DNA of 64,000 nt. It comes from a virus. A program made the position numbers and the translations under genes. The notes under the pieces are model-generated. The model had not been told where the DNA came from, ran no database searches, and was given only the letters and a program-made list of their open reading frames with translations. Below, piece by piece: positions 22,844 to 30,465 of the stretch. The stretch spans positions 98,470 to 162,469 of the IMG/VR virus record IMGVR_UViG_3300042549_004948; one strand, written 5' to 3'. How positions within the stretch are numbered: position 1 is the first letter of the stretch; each line of letters begins with the position of its first letter.

Positions 22844-23488
22844 TTACTTTATTTTAAATTTTAAATTCGTTAACTTTTCTACTTCTTCTATTGTTACTTT
22901 GTTATCTTCTATACCGTTAGGTTTAGATTGATCATTTTGAAAGATATAAGCTAGCCAACTATTAGAACTCTTTATGTATAAAACTTTCCAACACTTTTCA
23001 GGAATAGATAGTCTTCCTACCTTCTTGGCCTCTCCTACTGATCCTGTCCATATTTTTATAGAGTCTTGAGCTTTTGCCCACTCTCTAGTTTTCATCTCTA
23101 GTATCTTCCAGTCTCCTCTATTCAATGATCCGTATTGTGGAGTCATATTTGAAAAGTAGAAAGACTCTTTCATAGCATCAGGCCCAGAACATTGATTATC
23201 GGCTGCTGGGGCCATGTGGCCGCGATCAAAGCCAGATCCAATATAATCTTTAGCTATGTTTGTTTCAGCCTCTAGAAGTGGATCAGGTACAAACTGGTCT
23301 TTTCTTGGTATTGGATTTGTACACGATACTTTTTGCTTGGTTAACCACCACTCCACAAGTACTGGATACTTTAAAGATTTAGAAAATACTGTAGTATACT
23401 CTTTATGATTTAACCTTACTGTATCTTGTGCCTTTAATGACACACTAAAAAAAAGAACTATTGCAATTGAGTATAATAATTTAAACAT
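22844..23488 (-). CDS. Secreted DNA/RNA non-specific endonuclease (NUC family)
   Basis: A 214-residue nuclease of the Serratia NucA / EndA type. A signal peptide (MFKLLYSIAIVLFFSVSLKAQ) is followed by GSGFDRGHMAPAADNQ, whose histidine is the general base, and SNMTPQYGSLNRGDW, which carries the metal-binding asparagine. Four cysteines may form disulphides. An exported nuclease cannot attack phage DNA in the cytoplasm. It may degrade host or competing DNA in the periplasm or outside, or reduce viscosity at lysis. An ATATTTAT motif lies 8 bases upstream of the ATG. Confidence 0.88.
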   Translation of the reverse strand: MFKLLYSIAIVLFFSVSLKAQDTVRLNHKEYTTVFSKSLKYPVLVEWWLTKQKVSCTNPIPRKDQFVPDPLLEAETNIAKDYIGSGFDRGHMAPAADNQCSGPDAMKESFYFSNMTPQYGSLNRGDWKILEMKTREWAKAQDSIKIWTGSVGEAKKVGRLSIPEKCWKVLYIKSSNSWLAYIFQNDQSKPNGIEDNKVTIEEVEKLTNLKFKIK

Positions 23489-23658
23489 TCTTTATTATAA
23501 ATATCGATTGTTCTAATTGTTCTTTTAGGATTAAAGGTATAGGAGTTTTTAGGTTTATTTTTCTTTTGCCACTCTTCGTATTTATCTTCTTGAAGCCAAT
23601 GGTCTGTTTGCTTCTTCATTATTTTTAGAAGCTGGTCTCGTCTTTGTTCGTAACTCAT
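23458..23658 (-). CDS. Small hypothetical protein
   Basis: A 66-residue charged protein (MSYEQRRDQLLKIMKKQTDHWLQEDKYEEWQKKNKPKNS...) with a predicted N-terminal helix. It overlaps the nuclease start by 31 bases and lies before the nuclease promoter motif, just after a terminator region. Moderately supported by its length, composition and position; function unknown. Confidence 0.45.
   Translation of the reverse strand: MSYEQRRDQLLKIMKKQTDHWLQEDKYEEWQKKNKPKNSYTFNPKRTIRTIDIYNKECLNYYTQLQ
23497..23504 (-). promoter_or_regulatory. Candidate promoter motif ATATTTAT
   Basis: 8 bases upstream of the secreted nuclease ATG, inside the end of the small upstream gene. Confidence 0.4.
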
Positions 23659-23669
23659 ATATCAAATAT

Positions 23670-23694
23670 AAAAAAAACCTCTTATTTAGAGGTT
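23670..23694 (-). terminator. Intrinsic terminator after the DUF1501 gene
   Basis: AACCTCT pairs with AGAGGTT around a 5-base loop, followed by a T-run on the coding strand, 29 bases past the DUF1501 stop. Confidence 0.8.
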
Positions 23695-23722
23695 ATCTTT
23701 ATTTATAGTGATTCACTATTTT

Positions 23723-25177
23723 TTAAACTATGATTCCGTTAACTACTTTACCAGCTACATCGGTAAGTCTATATCTTCTTCCTAAGTGTTTATATGTAAG
23801 CGTTTCGTGATCTATTCCCATCAAGTGTAATATTGTTGCGTGGAAGTCATGAACATCTACAGGATCTTTTATAATATTGTATCCAAATTCATCTGTTTCT
23901 CCATAAACAATACCGGGCTTAATTCCTCCACCTGCCATCCAGATGCTGAAACACTTTGGATGATGATCTCTGCCATAATTTATAGGATCAATTCTTCCTT
24001 GACAAAAGTTTGTTCTTCCAAATTCACCACCCCAGATTACGAGTGTTTCGTCAAGGAGTCCACGTTGCTTCAAGTCTTTTATAAGTGCTGCTGAAGCGCG
24101 GTCTACGTCTTCTGCCTGCATTTTCATATCGTTAACAAGATTGCCATGGGTATCCCATCCTTGGTGATAGAGTTGAACAAAACGAACGCCTGATTCAGTT
24201 AACTTTCTTGCTAGCAAACAATTCGCAGCATATGTTCCAGGAATTAAACAATCTGCTCCATACATTTTAATGACATGGTCAGGTTCTTTATTTAAGTCTG
24301 TTAATTCAGGAACTGCTGTTTGCATACGATAAGACATTTCGTATTGTTGAATTCTGGTATTTATCTCAGGATCTCCAAAATTTTGAAATGCTTCGGTGTT
24401 AAACTTTGCTAGTTGATCTAGCATATCTCTTCTATTTTGCTTATTGTGTCCTTCTGGATTTTTAAGATATAATACTGGATCTTCGCCGCTGCTAAACACA
24501 ACTCCTTGGTGCATACTATCTAAAAAACCATTGCTCCAAAGTTTTGAATATACACCCTGACCATTGCCGCGTCCACGGGAAAGCAAAACCGTATAAGCAG
24601 GAAGATTAGAATTTTCACTTCCAAGTCCATAACTCATCCATGCACCCATACTAGGTCTATTGCCTTGTTGTGCACCTGTTTGGAAAAATGTTAGTGCAGG
24701 ATCGTGGTTAATTGCTTCTGTATTCATACTTCTGATGATACAGATATCGTCTGCTATTGATCCTATATGTGGAAATAAACTTGATATAGAAGCACCTGAT
24801 TGTCCGTACTGATTGAAACCAAATGCAGAGCCTACCAATGGGAACTTATCTTGGTTTGCAGTCATGCCAGTTAACCTTTGCCCATTTCGTATTGAGGCAG
24901 GTAGATCTTGACCATGCATTGTATTCAATAGAGGTTTGTGATCAAAGGTTTCAAGTTGAGACGGTGCTCCATTTTGAAACAAGTATATAACTCGTTTTGC
25001 TTTTGGTGCAAATTGTGCAATACCAAGTGGTAAAGATTTAACTTCTCCACTAGATCCAAACAATTGATCTTTGAATAGCATGGTTCCTAAAGCAGCGCTT
25101 CCGATACCTAGACCTGCCTTTGTTAGAAAATGCCTTCTAGTAATGTTTAGTCTAAACTGTTTTTCTTGGTTTTCCAT
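23723..25177 (-). CDS. Tat-exported DUF1501 (sulfatase-fold-like) protein
   Basis: A 484-residue protein with a twin-arginine signal (ITRRHFLTKAGLGIGSAALG). Conserved DUF1501 blocks follow: AKRVIYLFQNGAPSQLETFDHKP, PHIGSIADDICIIRSMNTEAINHDPA, RPSMGAWMSYGLG, LYHQGWDTHG, LVIWGGEFGRTNFCQG, YGRDHHPKCFSIWMAGGGIKPG and DPVDVHDFHATILHLMGID. This family, of alkaline phosphatase/sulfatase fold, is common in Planctomycetes and Bacteroidota, usually beside a DUF1553 cytochrome-like gene, which is absent here. Base composition looks richer in G+C than neighbouring genes. This suggests recent transfer from a bacterium. Function in a phage unknown. Confidence 0.88.
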   Translation of the reverse strand: MENQEKQFRLNITRRHFLTKAGLGIGSAALGTMLFKDQLFGSSGEVKSLPLGIAQFAPKAKRVIYLFQNGAPSQLETFDHKPLLNTMHGQDLPASIRNGQRLTGMTANQDKFPLVGSAFGFNQYGQSGASISSLFPHIGSIADDICIIRSMNTEAINHDPALTFFQTGAQQGNRPSMGAWMSYGLGSENSNLPAYTVLLSRGRGNGQGVYSKLWSNGFLDSMHQGVVFSSGEDPVLYLKNPEGHNKQNRRDMLDQLAKFNTEAFQNFGDPEINTRIQQYEMSYRMQTAVPELTDLNKEPDHVIKMYGADCLIPGTYAANCLLARKLTESGVRFVQLYHQGWDTHGNLVNDMKMQAEDVDRASAALIKDLKQRGLLDETLVIWGGEFGRTNFCQGRIDPINYGRDHHPKCFSIWMAGGGIKPGIVYGETDEFGYNIIKDPVDVHDFHATILHLMGIDHETLTYKHLGRRYRLTDVAGKVVNGIIV

Positions 25178-25181
25178 ACTA

Positions 25182-25189
25182 ATAAATAT
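25182..25189 (-). promoter_or_regulatory. Candidate promoter motif ATATTTAT
   Basis: 4 bases upstream of the DUF1501 ATG, so the transferred gene appears to carry the phage's own start signal. Confidence 0.45.
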
Positions 25190-25292
25190 TTAATTAGATA
25201 GTGGAGCTTTGATTGCCGTGTGTGATTGATAGTTCTAACTTTATTATTCTTGTAATTCTAGGATCAGAATAATTTTGCATGCTTATATTTTA

Positions 25293-25685
25293 TTACAATT
25301 CATTTGCATATTTTTTACCGTCTTCTGTAAGAGAATAAAGTATATCTCCATTTTCTCCTACTGAAACTTTTGCTAATCCTTTATCTACTAATCCATCTAG
25401 TAGCTCTTGAGTGTGTTTTAATGATGCTTTTTCGTAACACTTTTTTACATCCTCATCTGTTATTAGATAAGTCTCTTTATTTCCTTTTAGATACTCTACA
25501 TAGCTATCTAGTGCTAGATTATAAACACCGTTGCACCAGTCGTCTAAAAGCTCTGAATCCATGTTTCCTTCTCCTAATTTAGAAATTTCATAAGAGATAT
25601 CCATCGCGTATTCTTCAGGTAAAGTATACTTTTTATTCTGCATATTCTGGGTGATTTTGTAACCAATCTGATATTGTAAGTCCAT
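25293..25685 (-). CDS. Hypothetical protein with winged-helix-like C-terminus
   Basis: A 130-residue protein. The C-terminal part, HTQELLDGLVDKGLAKVSVGENGDILYSLTEDGKKYANEL, looks like a winged-helix (helix followed by a two-strand wing ending in LTxxGKxYA), as seen in many small phage regulators. The N-terminal 70 residues are helical and acidic. It overlaps the upstream gene by 53 bases in another frame, so its true start may be internal, for example the later MQNKKYTLPEEY. Function unknown. Confidence 0.55.
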   Translation of the reverse strand: MDLQYQIGYKITQNMQNKKYTLPEEYAMDISYEISKLGEGNMDSELLDDWCNGVYNLALDSYVEYLKGNKETYLITDEDVKKCYEKASLKHTQELLDGLVDKGLAKVSVGENGDILYSLTEDGKKYANEL

Positions 25686-25941
25686 AACAAAGATCGAACC
25701 ATGCCATTTCCGTCTGAGCTGATTTTAGATTAGTTCTAAGTTTAGTTTTTATGAACTTAGTACCCCACTCTTTCCATTCTTTATTCTGAGCTTCTGTCAT
25801 GGTCCATTGTTGATACCAGTTGTCAGTTCTACCTTCAACATCTTTGTATCTAATATCGTGGCCTGCAAACTCAAACATTTTATCAATAAGAGTTATTGCC
25901 ATCTGTTCTTTTGTTTGACGTTTTTTTTCTGGTCTTGTCAT
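25633..25941 (-). CDS. Hypothetical protein, common small phage type
   Basis: A 102-residue protein: TKEQMAITLIDKMFEFAGHDIRYKDVEGRTDNWYQQWTMTEAQNKEW ending in MAWFDLCYGLTISDW. Tryptophan-rich and soluble-looking. Small proteins with WYQQWTMTxxQ-like blocks occur in many T4-like phages without an assigned role. It sits in a compact row of small genes. Function unknown. Confidence 0.6.
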   Translation of the reverse strand: MTRPEKKRQTKEQMAITLIDKMFEFAGHDIRYKDVEGRTDNWYQQWTMTEAQNKEWKEWGTKFIKTKLRTNLKSAQTEMAWFDLCYGLTISDWLQNHPEYAE

Positions 25942-25948
25942 GTAACTT

Positions 25949-26218
25949 TTATTTTAGCATGTATAAAATATCTTCAAACTTTTTAGCTGCTATGGAATCT
26001 TCTTGTTTTAGATTTTCTAGAGTTACTTCGTATCTTTCTAGGTCTATTCTTAAAATATTAATAGAGTCAAGTAACTCTGCTTTATAGATATCCCCGCCTC
26101 CTTCAAGTCCTATTTCAGAACAACTGTAATTTTTTATAATCATATTTTGATAACCTACTAGAATTACTAAAATTGCAACTATAGCAAAGTAAACTAGATA
26201 TCGTAACTTATTTTTCAT
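25949..26218 (-). CDS. Small single-pass membrane protein
   Basis: An 89-residue protein starting MKNKLRYLVYFAIVAILVILVGYQNMII, one membrane helix, followed by a soluble coiled segment (LRIDLERYEVTLENLKQEDSIAAKKFEDIL). A longer frame opens at 26350, but it overlaps the next gene by about 130 bases. The ATG at 26218, 1 base past the upstream stop, is chosen. The charged coiled tail facing one side of the membrane recalls spanin-type or anchoring proteins; not proven. Confidence 0.55.
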   Translation of the reverse strand: MKNKLRYLVYFAIVAILVILVGYQNMIIKNYSCSEIGLEGGGDIYKAELLDSINILRIDLERYEVTLENLKQEDSIAAKKFEDILYMLK

Positions 26219-26219
26219 A

Positions 26220-26411
26220 TTAAAATATTTCATCATGTAAATTTTCATCCCATCCGTCGCGACCAGCTTTATTGTGGATATCTTTATCCCAATTAAAGAA
26301 ATCTTTTCCTTTCTGTTTTGAAGTTTGCCTTTTGATGTAATCAATACCACCTGATAAAAGCCAAGTAAGAGATGCTGAGATTGCGACGATAAATAAAACT
26401 AAGCCTAACAT
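26220..26411 (-). CDS. Small membrane protein
   Basis: A 63-residue protein with an N-terminal membrane helix (MLGLVLFIVAISASLTWLLSGG) and a charged tail (KRQTSKQKGKDFFNWDKDIHNKAGRDGWDENLHDEIF). It is followed 1 base later by another single-pass membrane protein, so the two may act as a pair. Function unknown. Confidence 0.55.
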   Translation of the reverse strand: MLGLVLFIVAISASLTWLLSGGIDYIKRQTSKQKGKDFFNWDKDIHNKAGRDGWDENLHDEIF

Positions 26412-26451
26412 ATTATATTTTTTAAATTGGTTACATCGCTAATGCCGCTAA

Positions 26452-27033
26452 TCAATCCCACCAGCCTCTTAAATCTGATCCGTCATAATCTTTATACTCC
26501 TTATATTTTTTCCCTTCTATTATCTGCCATAATTCTTTCCACTCTTTTGCTTCTAGTTGATGTGCTTTACTGAAGATCATTTTGTTATGTAACTTCTGTT
26601 CTTCTGTCTCTTCATCGACTAACATATAATTTCCATTATCAGTCTTTTCAAAACCAAAATCTGATAGGTACAATTCTCCAAACTCTTTTTCAATCCTCTC
26701 TAGATAGCTGTCTTGTATCTTATTTTCCAATAACTCTATAGCCCTTCTCATTTTAGCTAGCTTCTTGTTTAGACTCGTAGATTCTTCATTTCCACCTACT
26801 ATCATTCCAGCTTCTTGAATCTCAAGAGATTTTTTTAACACTTCTAAAGTAAACCGATAATCCCACCAGCGGTGAGACCACAATTCACGGCGAAAACTCC
26901 AAACGTTCCTAATGAACCCAGGGAGTCCGTATCGTACGGCATCATAAGCCTTATAAATAGGGCTTTCATGCCATCTTAATTTCCTCAAACTCTTGAAAAA
27001 AGAATCTTCTGCGATAATATTCATAACCTCCAT
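26452..27033 (-). CDS. Conserved-looking hypothetical protein
   Basis: A 193-residue protein. The first half (SLRKLRWHESPIYKAYDAVRYGLPGFIRNVWSFRRELWSHRWWDYRFTLEVLKKSLEIQE) is rich in W and R. The second half is acidic and helical, ending LWQIIEGKKYKEYKDYDGSDLRGWWD. The block WDYRFTLEVLKKSL...NxKLAKMRRAIELL resembles proteins annotated as hypothetical in T4-like phages. An in-frame MNII start lies 9 bases downstream. Function unknown. Confidence 0.6.
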   Translation of the reverse strand: MEVMNIIAEDSFFKSLRKLRWHESPIYKAYDAVRYGLPGFIRNVWSFRRELWSHRWWDYRFTLEVLKKSLEIQEAGMIVGGNEESTSLNKKLAKMRRAIELLENKIQDSYLERIEKEFGELYLSDFGFEKTDNGNYMLVDEETEEQKLHNKMIFSKAHQLEAKEWKELWQIIEGKKYKEYKDYDGSDLRGWWD

Positions 27034-27085
27034 TTATAACAAATATATGAAAAAAATAAAAAAGAATAAAAACTATGTCTATAGT

Positions 27086-27604
27086 TTAATAAAAATTTTC
27101 AGATGCTAATACTTTAGACATTTTCATGCTATTTGCAAATCTGCCATTTTTTAGCTGTACACAATGAGCATATAGATCCATCACGGTTCCATCAAAATCT
27201 TCCATCATATTTTCAAGATCTTCCTTAGGCATGCCGAATTCCTTACAAAAGTCTTTTTTCATATTCTTTGTAGTCTCTGCTTCATCTTTTAGGAAGTCTT
27301 CATGAAGCTTTTTGTATCTGGCTCTAAATAAGCTAATCTTATCTAGCTTATCATCATAGTGCTTCATGTCTTTTATAGCATCTTCAAGAAGATAGTTCTC
27401 GTGTTCTGCTTGATAGTAGTAGTCTGAGGGTTCATAATCGCCATTAGCTATTTTATCATGTAAACTACTTTTATCTGGTAAGATCTGCCTTTGTTGATAG
27501 CGTCTCCACCAAATAAATTGATTGTAGTTTTTTTTCTGTAGCTTAGAGAGTTTTACCTCTAAGACTTCTCTTGACATTTTTGTTGGAAAAATCATAACCT
27601 TCAT
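27086..27604 (-). CDS. Hypothetical coiled-coil-like protein
   Basis: A 172-residue charged, mostly helical protein (LLEDAIKDMKHYDDKLDKISLFRARYKKLHEDFLKDEAETTKNMKKDFCKEF). It overlaps the preceding gene by 62 bases. A start at MSREVLEV (27577) would shorten the overlap and is equally possible. No family recognised. Confidence 0.5.
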   Translation of the reverse strand: MKVMIFPTKMSREVLEVKLSKLQKKNYNQFIWWRRYQQRQILPDKSSLHDKIANGDYEPSDYYYQAEHENYLLEDAIKDMKHYDDKLDKISLFRARYKKLHEDFLKDEAETTKNMKKDFCKEFGMPKEDLENMMEDFDGTVMDLYAHCVQLKNGRFANSMKMSKVLASENFY

Positions 27605-27794
27605 TTATTTTTTTACAATAATCTTTAGCAAATTTAATCTTCCATTCTCCTGTATGCCCGTCTTCATCTAGAGTGTACATAATAGCTTTTATTAGCTGCT
27701 GCTCTTCTTCCATTTTAAACCACTCTTTCATCTCTGCTAGATCTGATATTTTGCCATCAGAAAGCAGGTTGTATATTTTGTCTACTACTGTCAT
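27543..27794 (-). CDS. Small hypothetical protein
   Basis: An 83-residue protein starting MTVVDKIYNLLSDGKISDLAEMKEWF. The opening helix-turn resembles small phage proteins that regulate or bind others, but no family is clear. It begins 5 bases after the stop of the thymidylate-synthase homologue and overlaps the next gene by 62 bases in another frame. Confidence 0.5.
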   Translation of the reverse strand: MTVVDKIYNLLSDGKISDLAEMKEWFKMEEEQQLIKAIMYTLDEDGHTGEWKIKFAKDYCKKINEGYDFSNKNVKRSLRGKTL

Positions 27795-27799
27795 AGATA

Positions 27800-28447
27800 T
27801 TAATTAAACATGTCGTAATGTCTTGGATAGATATGTAAGTTTGTTATAAAGAAATGCATTTGACCTACAGGATATCCGGTTCTGTAAGATACGTGTTCCA
27901 TAAGTTTAGCAAATGTGTATTGATCATTACAGAAGCCAAAGACAAGATCGATAGATCTAGCAAATATAGTTAATTCTAGCTTACCGTCTTTAATATAAAA
28001 ATTAAGTACATCATTACACGGTGTATCATATTTGTATCTGTCTAACTCATGCAAAATGTAGTGAACTATAATAGCTCGTCTAGTTTCTTTATTTAGCTTT
28101 AGATCATTGACAACGCGATTAAGTTGATCGTTGTAATTCCAAAAGTATCCATAATTAGAATTAACTTCTGTAGTACCTGGTACCATCATTTGATTCCAGA
28201 TCTTGGCACGTTCACCTATTTCTTTTGCATCACGATCTCCTTTACGATACCATTCCCATTCGTATTCTGCATAGTCTTGATTAAACTTACGCTTTGGTGA
28301 AGTAATTACTTTTTGTGTAGGATCTTGTATAGTGAATGATGAATTAAATATTGCTTTGGTACCTGCAAAGTCTTCACCTTTGTCAATGATGTAGTGAAAC
28401 AGATTCTCGAATGCACTGGTTGGTGTAATGTATTTTTTAGTCTCCAT
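27800..28447 (-). CDS. Thymidylate synthase homologue, probable pyrimidine hydroxymethylase
   Basis: A 215-residue member of the thymidylate synthase superfamily, shorter than classical enzymes. The nucleophile is Cys144 in TPCND, where thymidylate synthases have PPCH. RSID (164-167) binds phosphate, and LHIYPRHYDMF carries the conserved H-Y-H region. The E. coli Asn177 position, which selects dUMP, is read here as Asp175 (GFCND). Phage T4 dCMP hydroxymethylase also has Asp at this place. This suggests a dCMP (or dUMP) hydroxymethylase making 5-hydroxymethyl pyrimidine for modified DNA. The dCMP deaminase gene overlaps by 11 bases. Confidence 0.75.
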   Translation of the reverse strand: METKKYITPTSAFENLFHYIIDKGEDFAGTKAIFNSSFTIQDPTQKVITSPKRKFNQDYAEYEWEWYRKGDRDAKEIGERAKIWNQMMVPGTTEVNSNYGYFWNYNDQLNRVVNDLKLNKETRRAIIVHYILHELDRYKYDTPCNDVLNFYIKDGKLELTIFARSIDLVFGFCNDQYTFAKLMEHVSYRTGYPVGQMHFFITNLHIYPRHYDMFN

Positions 28448-28838
28448 ATTGTTCTACTTCTATAAACTGTTTAAGAAAGTTAACGCCTTCTAAATTACGA
28501 TACTGATTCAAATATACAACTCTTTTTATTCCTGATTGCAAAATAACTTTGGAGCAGTCTAAACAAGGACTAAGTGTTAAGTACAAAGTGGAACCATCTA
28601 CAGAGTTGCCTGTCTTGGCTGCTTTAATAATTACATTTATTTCAGCATGGATAACATGAGGTAGAGTGACATTATCTCTCTCGCAACAATTGTCCATACC
28701 AGAAGGAGTCCCATTATATCCAAAACTTATCAAGTTGCCGTCTTTAACTAAAACTGCGCCTACCTTAGATCGAACGCAGTGTGACAGAGTAGATGTTTCT
28801 TTTGCTATGTTTATAAATACTTTGTCTAGTTTATTCAT
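28437..28838 (-). CDS. dCMP deaminase
   Basis: A 133-residue zinc deaminase that converts dCMP to dUMP. HAEINVIIKAAKTG has the zinc-binding His and catalytic Glu (HAE), and LSPCLDCSKVILQSGI gives the PCxxC zinc cysteines. RSKVGAVLVKDGNLISFGYNGTPSGMDNCCERDN is typical of phage dCMP deaminases. An upstream start at 28904 would overlap the dUTPase gene by 65 bases; the ATG at 28838, 1 base past the dUTPase stop, is preferred. It works with dUTPase and the downstream thymidylate-synthase homologue to set pyrimidine pools. Confidence 0.92.
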   Translation of the reverse strand: MNKLDKVFINIAKETSTLSHCVRSKVGAVLVKDGNLISFGYNGTPSGMDNCCERDNVTLPHVIHAEINVIIKAAKTGNSVDGSTLYLTLSPCLDCSKVILQSGIKRVVYLNQYRNLEGVNFLKQFIEVEQYGD

Positions 28839-28839
28839 A

Positions 28840-29268
28840 TTATAATCCAGTTGAACCGAACCCTCCTGAACCTCTTTCTGTATTTCTAGATTGTAATTCT
28901 TCAACTTCCTCTACATCAAAATAAGCAACAGGAATTAATACAAACTGAACTAATTTTTGTCCTGTGGCAATTATTTGAGGCATATCTGAAGTATTAATCA
29001 TGTGTAAATGAACTTCTCCTTCATAATCTTCATCAACAACACAAGCGCCAACAGAGAGACCTTGTTTTACTGCTACTCCTGATTTATTAAATGCAATCAA
29101 TGCATAACCTCTAGGAACTTGAACTTTAATTCCTGATGGAATTAATACTGACTCTCCTGGTTTTAGTGACACTGTTTCAAAATCTTCTGGCACATAGAAG
29201 TCTATTCCTGCTGATGAAGATGTTCCTCTATTTGGTGTTTTTACGTTTCGTAACTTTTGTAGTTTCAT
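28840..29268 (-). CDS. dut: dUTPase (trimeric)
   Basis: A 142-residue deoxyuridine triphosphatase. Family motifs appear in order: GIDFYVPEDF, NKSGVAVKQGL, CVVDEDYEGEVHLHMIN, GQKLVQFVLIP and the C-terminal RGSGGFGSTG that closes over the active site. It makes dUMP and lowers uracil in DNA. In-frame ATGs at 29280 and 29292 lie upstream, within the previous gene; the start at 29268 gives the family-like MKLQKLR opening. It overlaps the previous gene by 41 bases. Confidence 0.93.
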   Translation of the reverse strand: MKLQKLRNVKTPNRGTSSSAGIDFYVPEDFETVSLKPGESVLIPSGIKVQVPRGYALIAFNKSGVAVKQGLSVGACVVDEDYEGEVHLHMINTSDMPQIIATGQKLVQFVLIPVAYFDVEEVEELQSRNTERGSGGFGSTGL

Positions 29269-29533
29269 TTTGTAAATCATTTTGGTAATCATTTAGTGAA
29301 GCCATATATGCAACACAATCTAGGAGATTGTCCTGTTTATGGTTATAAGCCTGTCTCGACAACTTAAGTGCAATCATACAGTTGTACATATCAACTGCAG
29401 TTAACTCTTTACGGCTTAATAACGATGCAATCTTGGCAGCTTCTTGCATACCGTCTTGCATTGGCCCATATTGACGGGCCTTTTCTTCAGATCTCTTGTA
29501 GATGATCTCGTTTGCTTGTTCAAGTATATTCAT
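29228..29533 (-). CDS. Phage DUF6378-like hypothetical protein
   Basis: A 101-residue helical protein: ILEQANEIIYKRSEEKARQYGPMQDGMQEAAKIASLLSRKELTAVDMYNCMIALKLSRQAYNHKQDNLLDCVAYMASLND. This matches, by pattern, a small family widespread in phages near nucleotide metabolism (R..e.YG...e...aa...s...g...t..d......lKl.R......h.DS..D..gY). An all-alpha fold related to MazG-type proteins is possible. It overlaps the dUTPase start by 41 bases. Exact function unknown. Confidence 0.65.
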   Translation of the reverse strand: MNILEQANEIIYKRSEEKARQYGPMQDGMQEAAKIASLLSRKELTAVDMYNCMIALKLSRQAYNHKQDNLLDCVAYMASLNDYQNDLQNETTKVTKRKNTK

Positions 29534-29536
29534 AGG

Positions 29537-29544
29537 ATAAATAT
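29537..29544 (-). promoter_or_regulatory. Candidate promoter motif ATATTTAT
   Basis: 3 bases upstream of the DUF6378-like ATG; would serve the dUTPase, deaminase and hydroxymethylase-like run. Confidence 0.45.
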
Positions 29545-29569
29545 AAAAAATAATATCGAAATGGTAAAA

Positions 29570-30457
29570 CTAAAGTCCTAAGTACCTAGTAATATCAGAT
29601 TTATCGCCCCACTCTCTTTGAGAATCAACATCACTTGCTTTAATTGTAGGCTTGGGCATATTTCTAGCCACATTCCAGAACCAATCTCCTAAGTGGCCGT
29701 ATTTTTTCATGAGTTCCCAACCTTTAGCGTCATAAGTTTGTATGCAATCAAATGGCGGAATTATTCTAGACTCTTTTAAAAATGCTCTATCATGAGTATA
29801 AAACTTAGCTCTGCCTAATTCACCAGGTTGTACATTTCTTGCAACTGCTACTGCATTAAACTTTGTGTTAGGTAAAGCAATCTGAAGTGTTCTAGATAGC
29901 ACTCCTGTGGAAAATACTGACCACATATTTGGAATTCTTTTATCTTTAAATGCTTCATGAAATATTCTAACTCCTCCGGCTACAACTTGCTCATGCTTAA
30001 GGCCGAATGGTAGATATTTTGCGCCAATCTTTTCTGCAAAGTTTTTTGCCCAGGCATTAATAGTCGGCATAGCAGGAGTCTTTAAAAATATTGGCGTTGC
30101 CCCATCTTCAATAACTCTTAACTGATGTTCAGATGCTTCTTTAGACGCGGGCATAAATAGTATAAGCTTCTTGTTATATTTTTTTGCAAGATACGTAAGT
30201 GAATAAGGAGCATATCCTGTTCTTGGTGCTACGTAAACTAAAGTGTCTTCTTTTACTTGGCTGATCATGAAGTCTCCCATCTTGGCTTTACTACCATATT
30301 GAAATTCTCCATCATCGACTATTGTAAAACCTTCTGCTTGTTTTAGCATGAATTCAAAATCAGGCTTATAGTCTTTTGTCATTTCTAGATAGTAGTTTAG
30401 ATCTCTACCACCTGACATGTCTAAGTTCGATTGATCTGTCGCTTTGTTTAAAAACAT
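29570..30457 (-). CDS. PLP-dependent fold type II enzyme (tryptophan synthase beta / ACC deaminase-like)
   Basis: A 295-residue protein with the layout of fold type II PLP enzymes. GEFQYGSKAKMGDFMISQV probably contains the PLP-binding lysine, DTLVYVAPRTGYAPYSLTYLAKKYNKKLILFMPAS matches the glycine-rich phosphate region, and a second Rossmann-like half follows (MWSVFSTGVLSRTLQIAL). It lacks obvious cofactors for tryptophan synthesis. PLP enzymes of this class take part in thymidine hypermodification in phages such as M6. Its neighbours here, a hydroxymethylase-like enzyme and an unknown 347-residue protein, allow such a role, but it may act on amino acids instead. Confidence 0.6.
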   Translation of the reverse strand: MFLNKATDQSNLDMSGGRDLNYYLEMTKDYKPDFEFMLKQAEGFTIVDDGEFQYGSKAKMGDFMISQVKEDTLVYVAPRTGYAPYSLTYLAKKYNKKLILFMPASKEASEHQLRVIEDGATPIFLKTPAMPTINAWAKNFAEKIGAKYLPFGLKHEQVVAGGVRIFHEAFKDKRIPNMWSVFSTGVLSRTLQIALPNTKFNAVAVARNVQPGELGRAKFYTHDRAFLKESRIIPPFDCIQTYDAKGWELMKKYGHLGDWFWNVARNMPKPTIKASDVDSQREWGDKSDITRYLGL

Positions 30458-30465
30458 CAGTTTTT

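Noticed and set aside
25194-25280. A 28-codon frame between the DUF1501 gene and its upstream neighbour
   Set aside because: Too short, no recognisable motif, and composition like the surrounding intergenic DNA; a remnant of transferred DNA cannot be shown.
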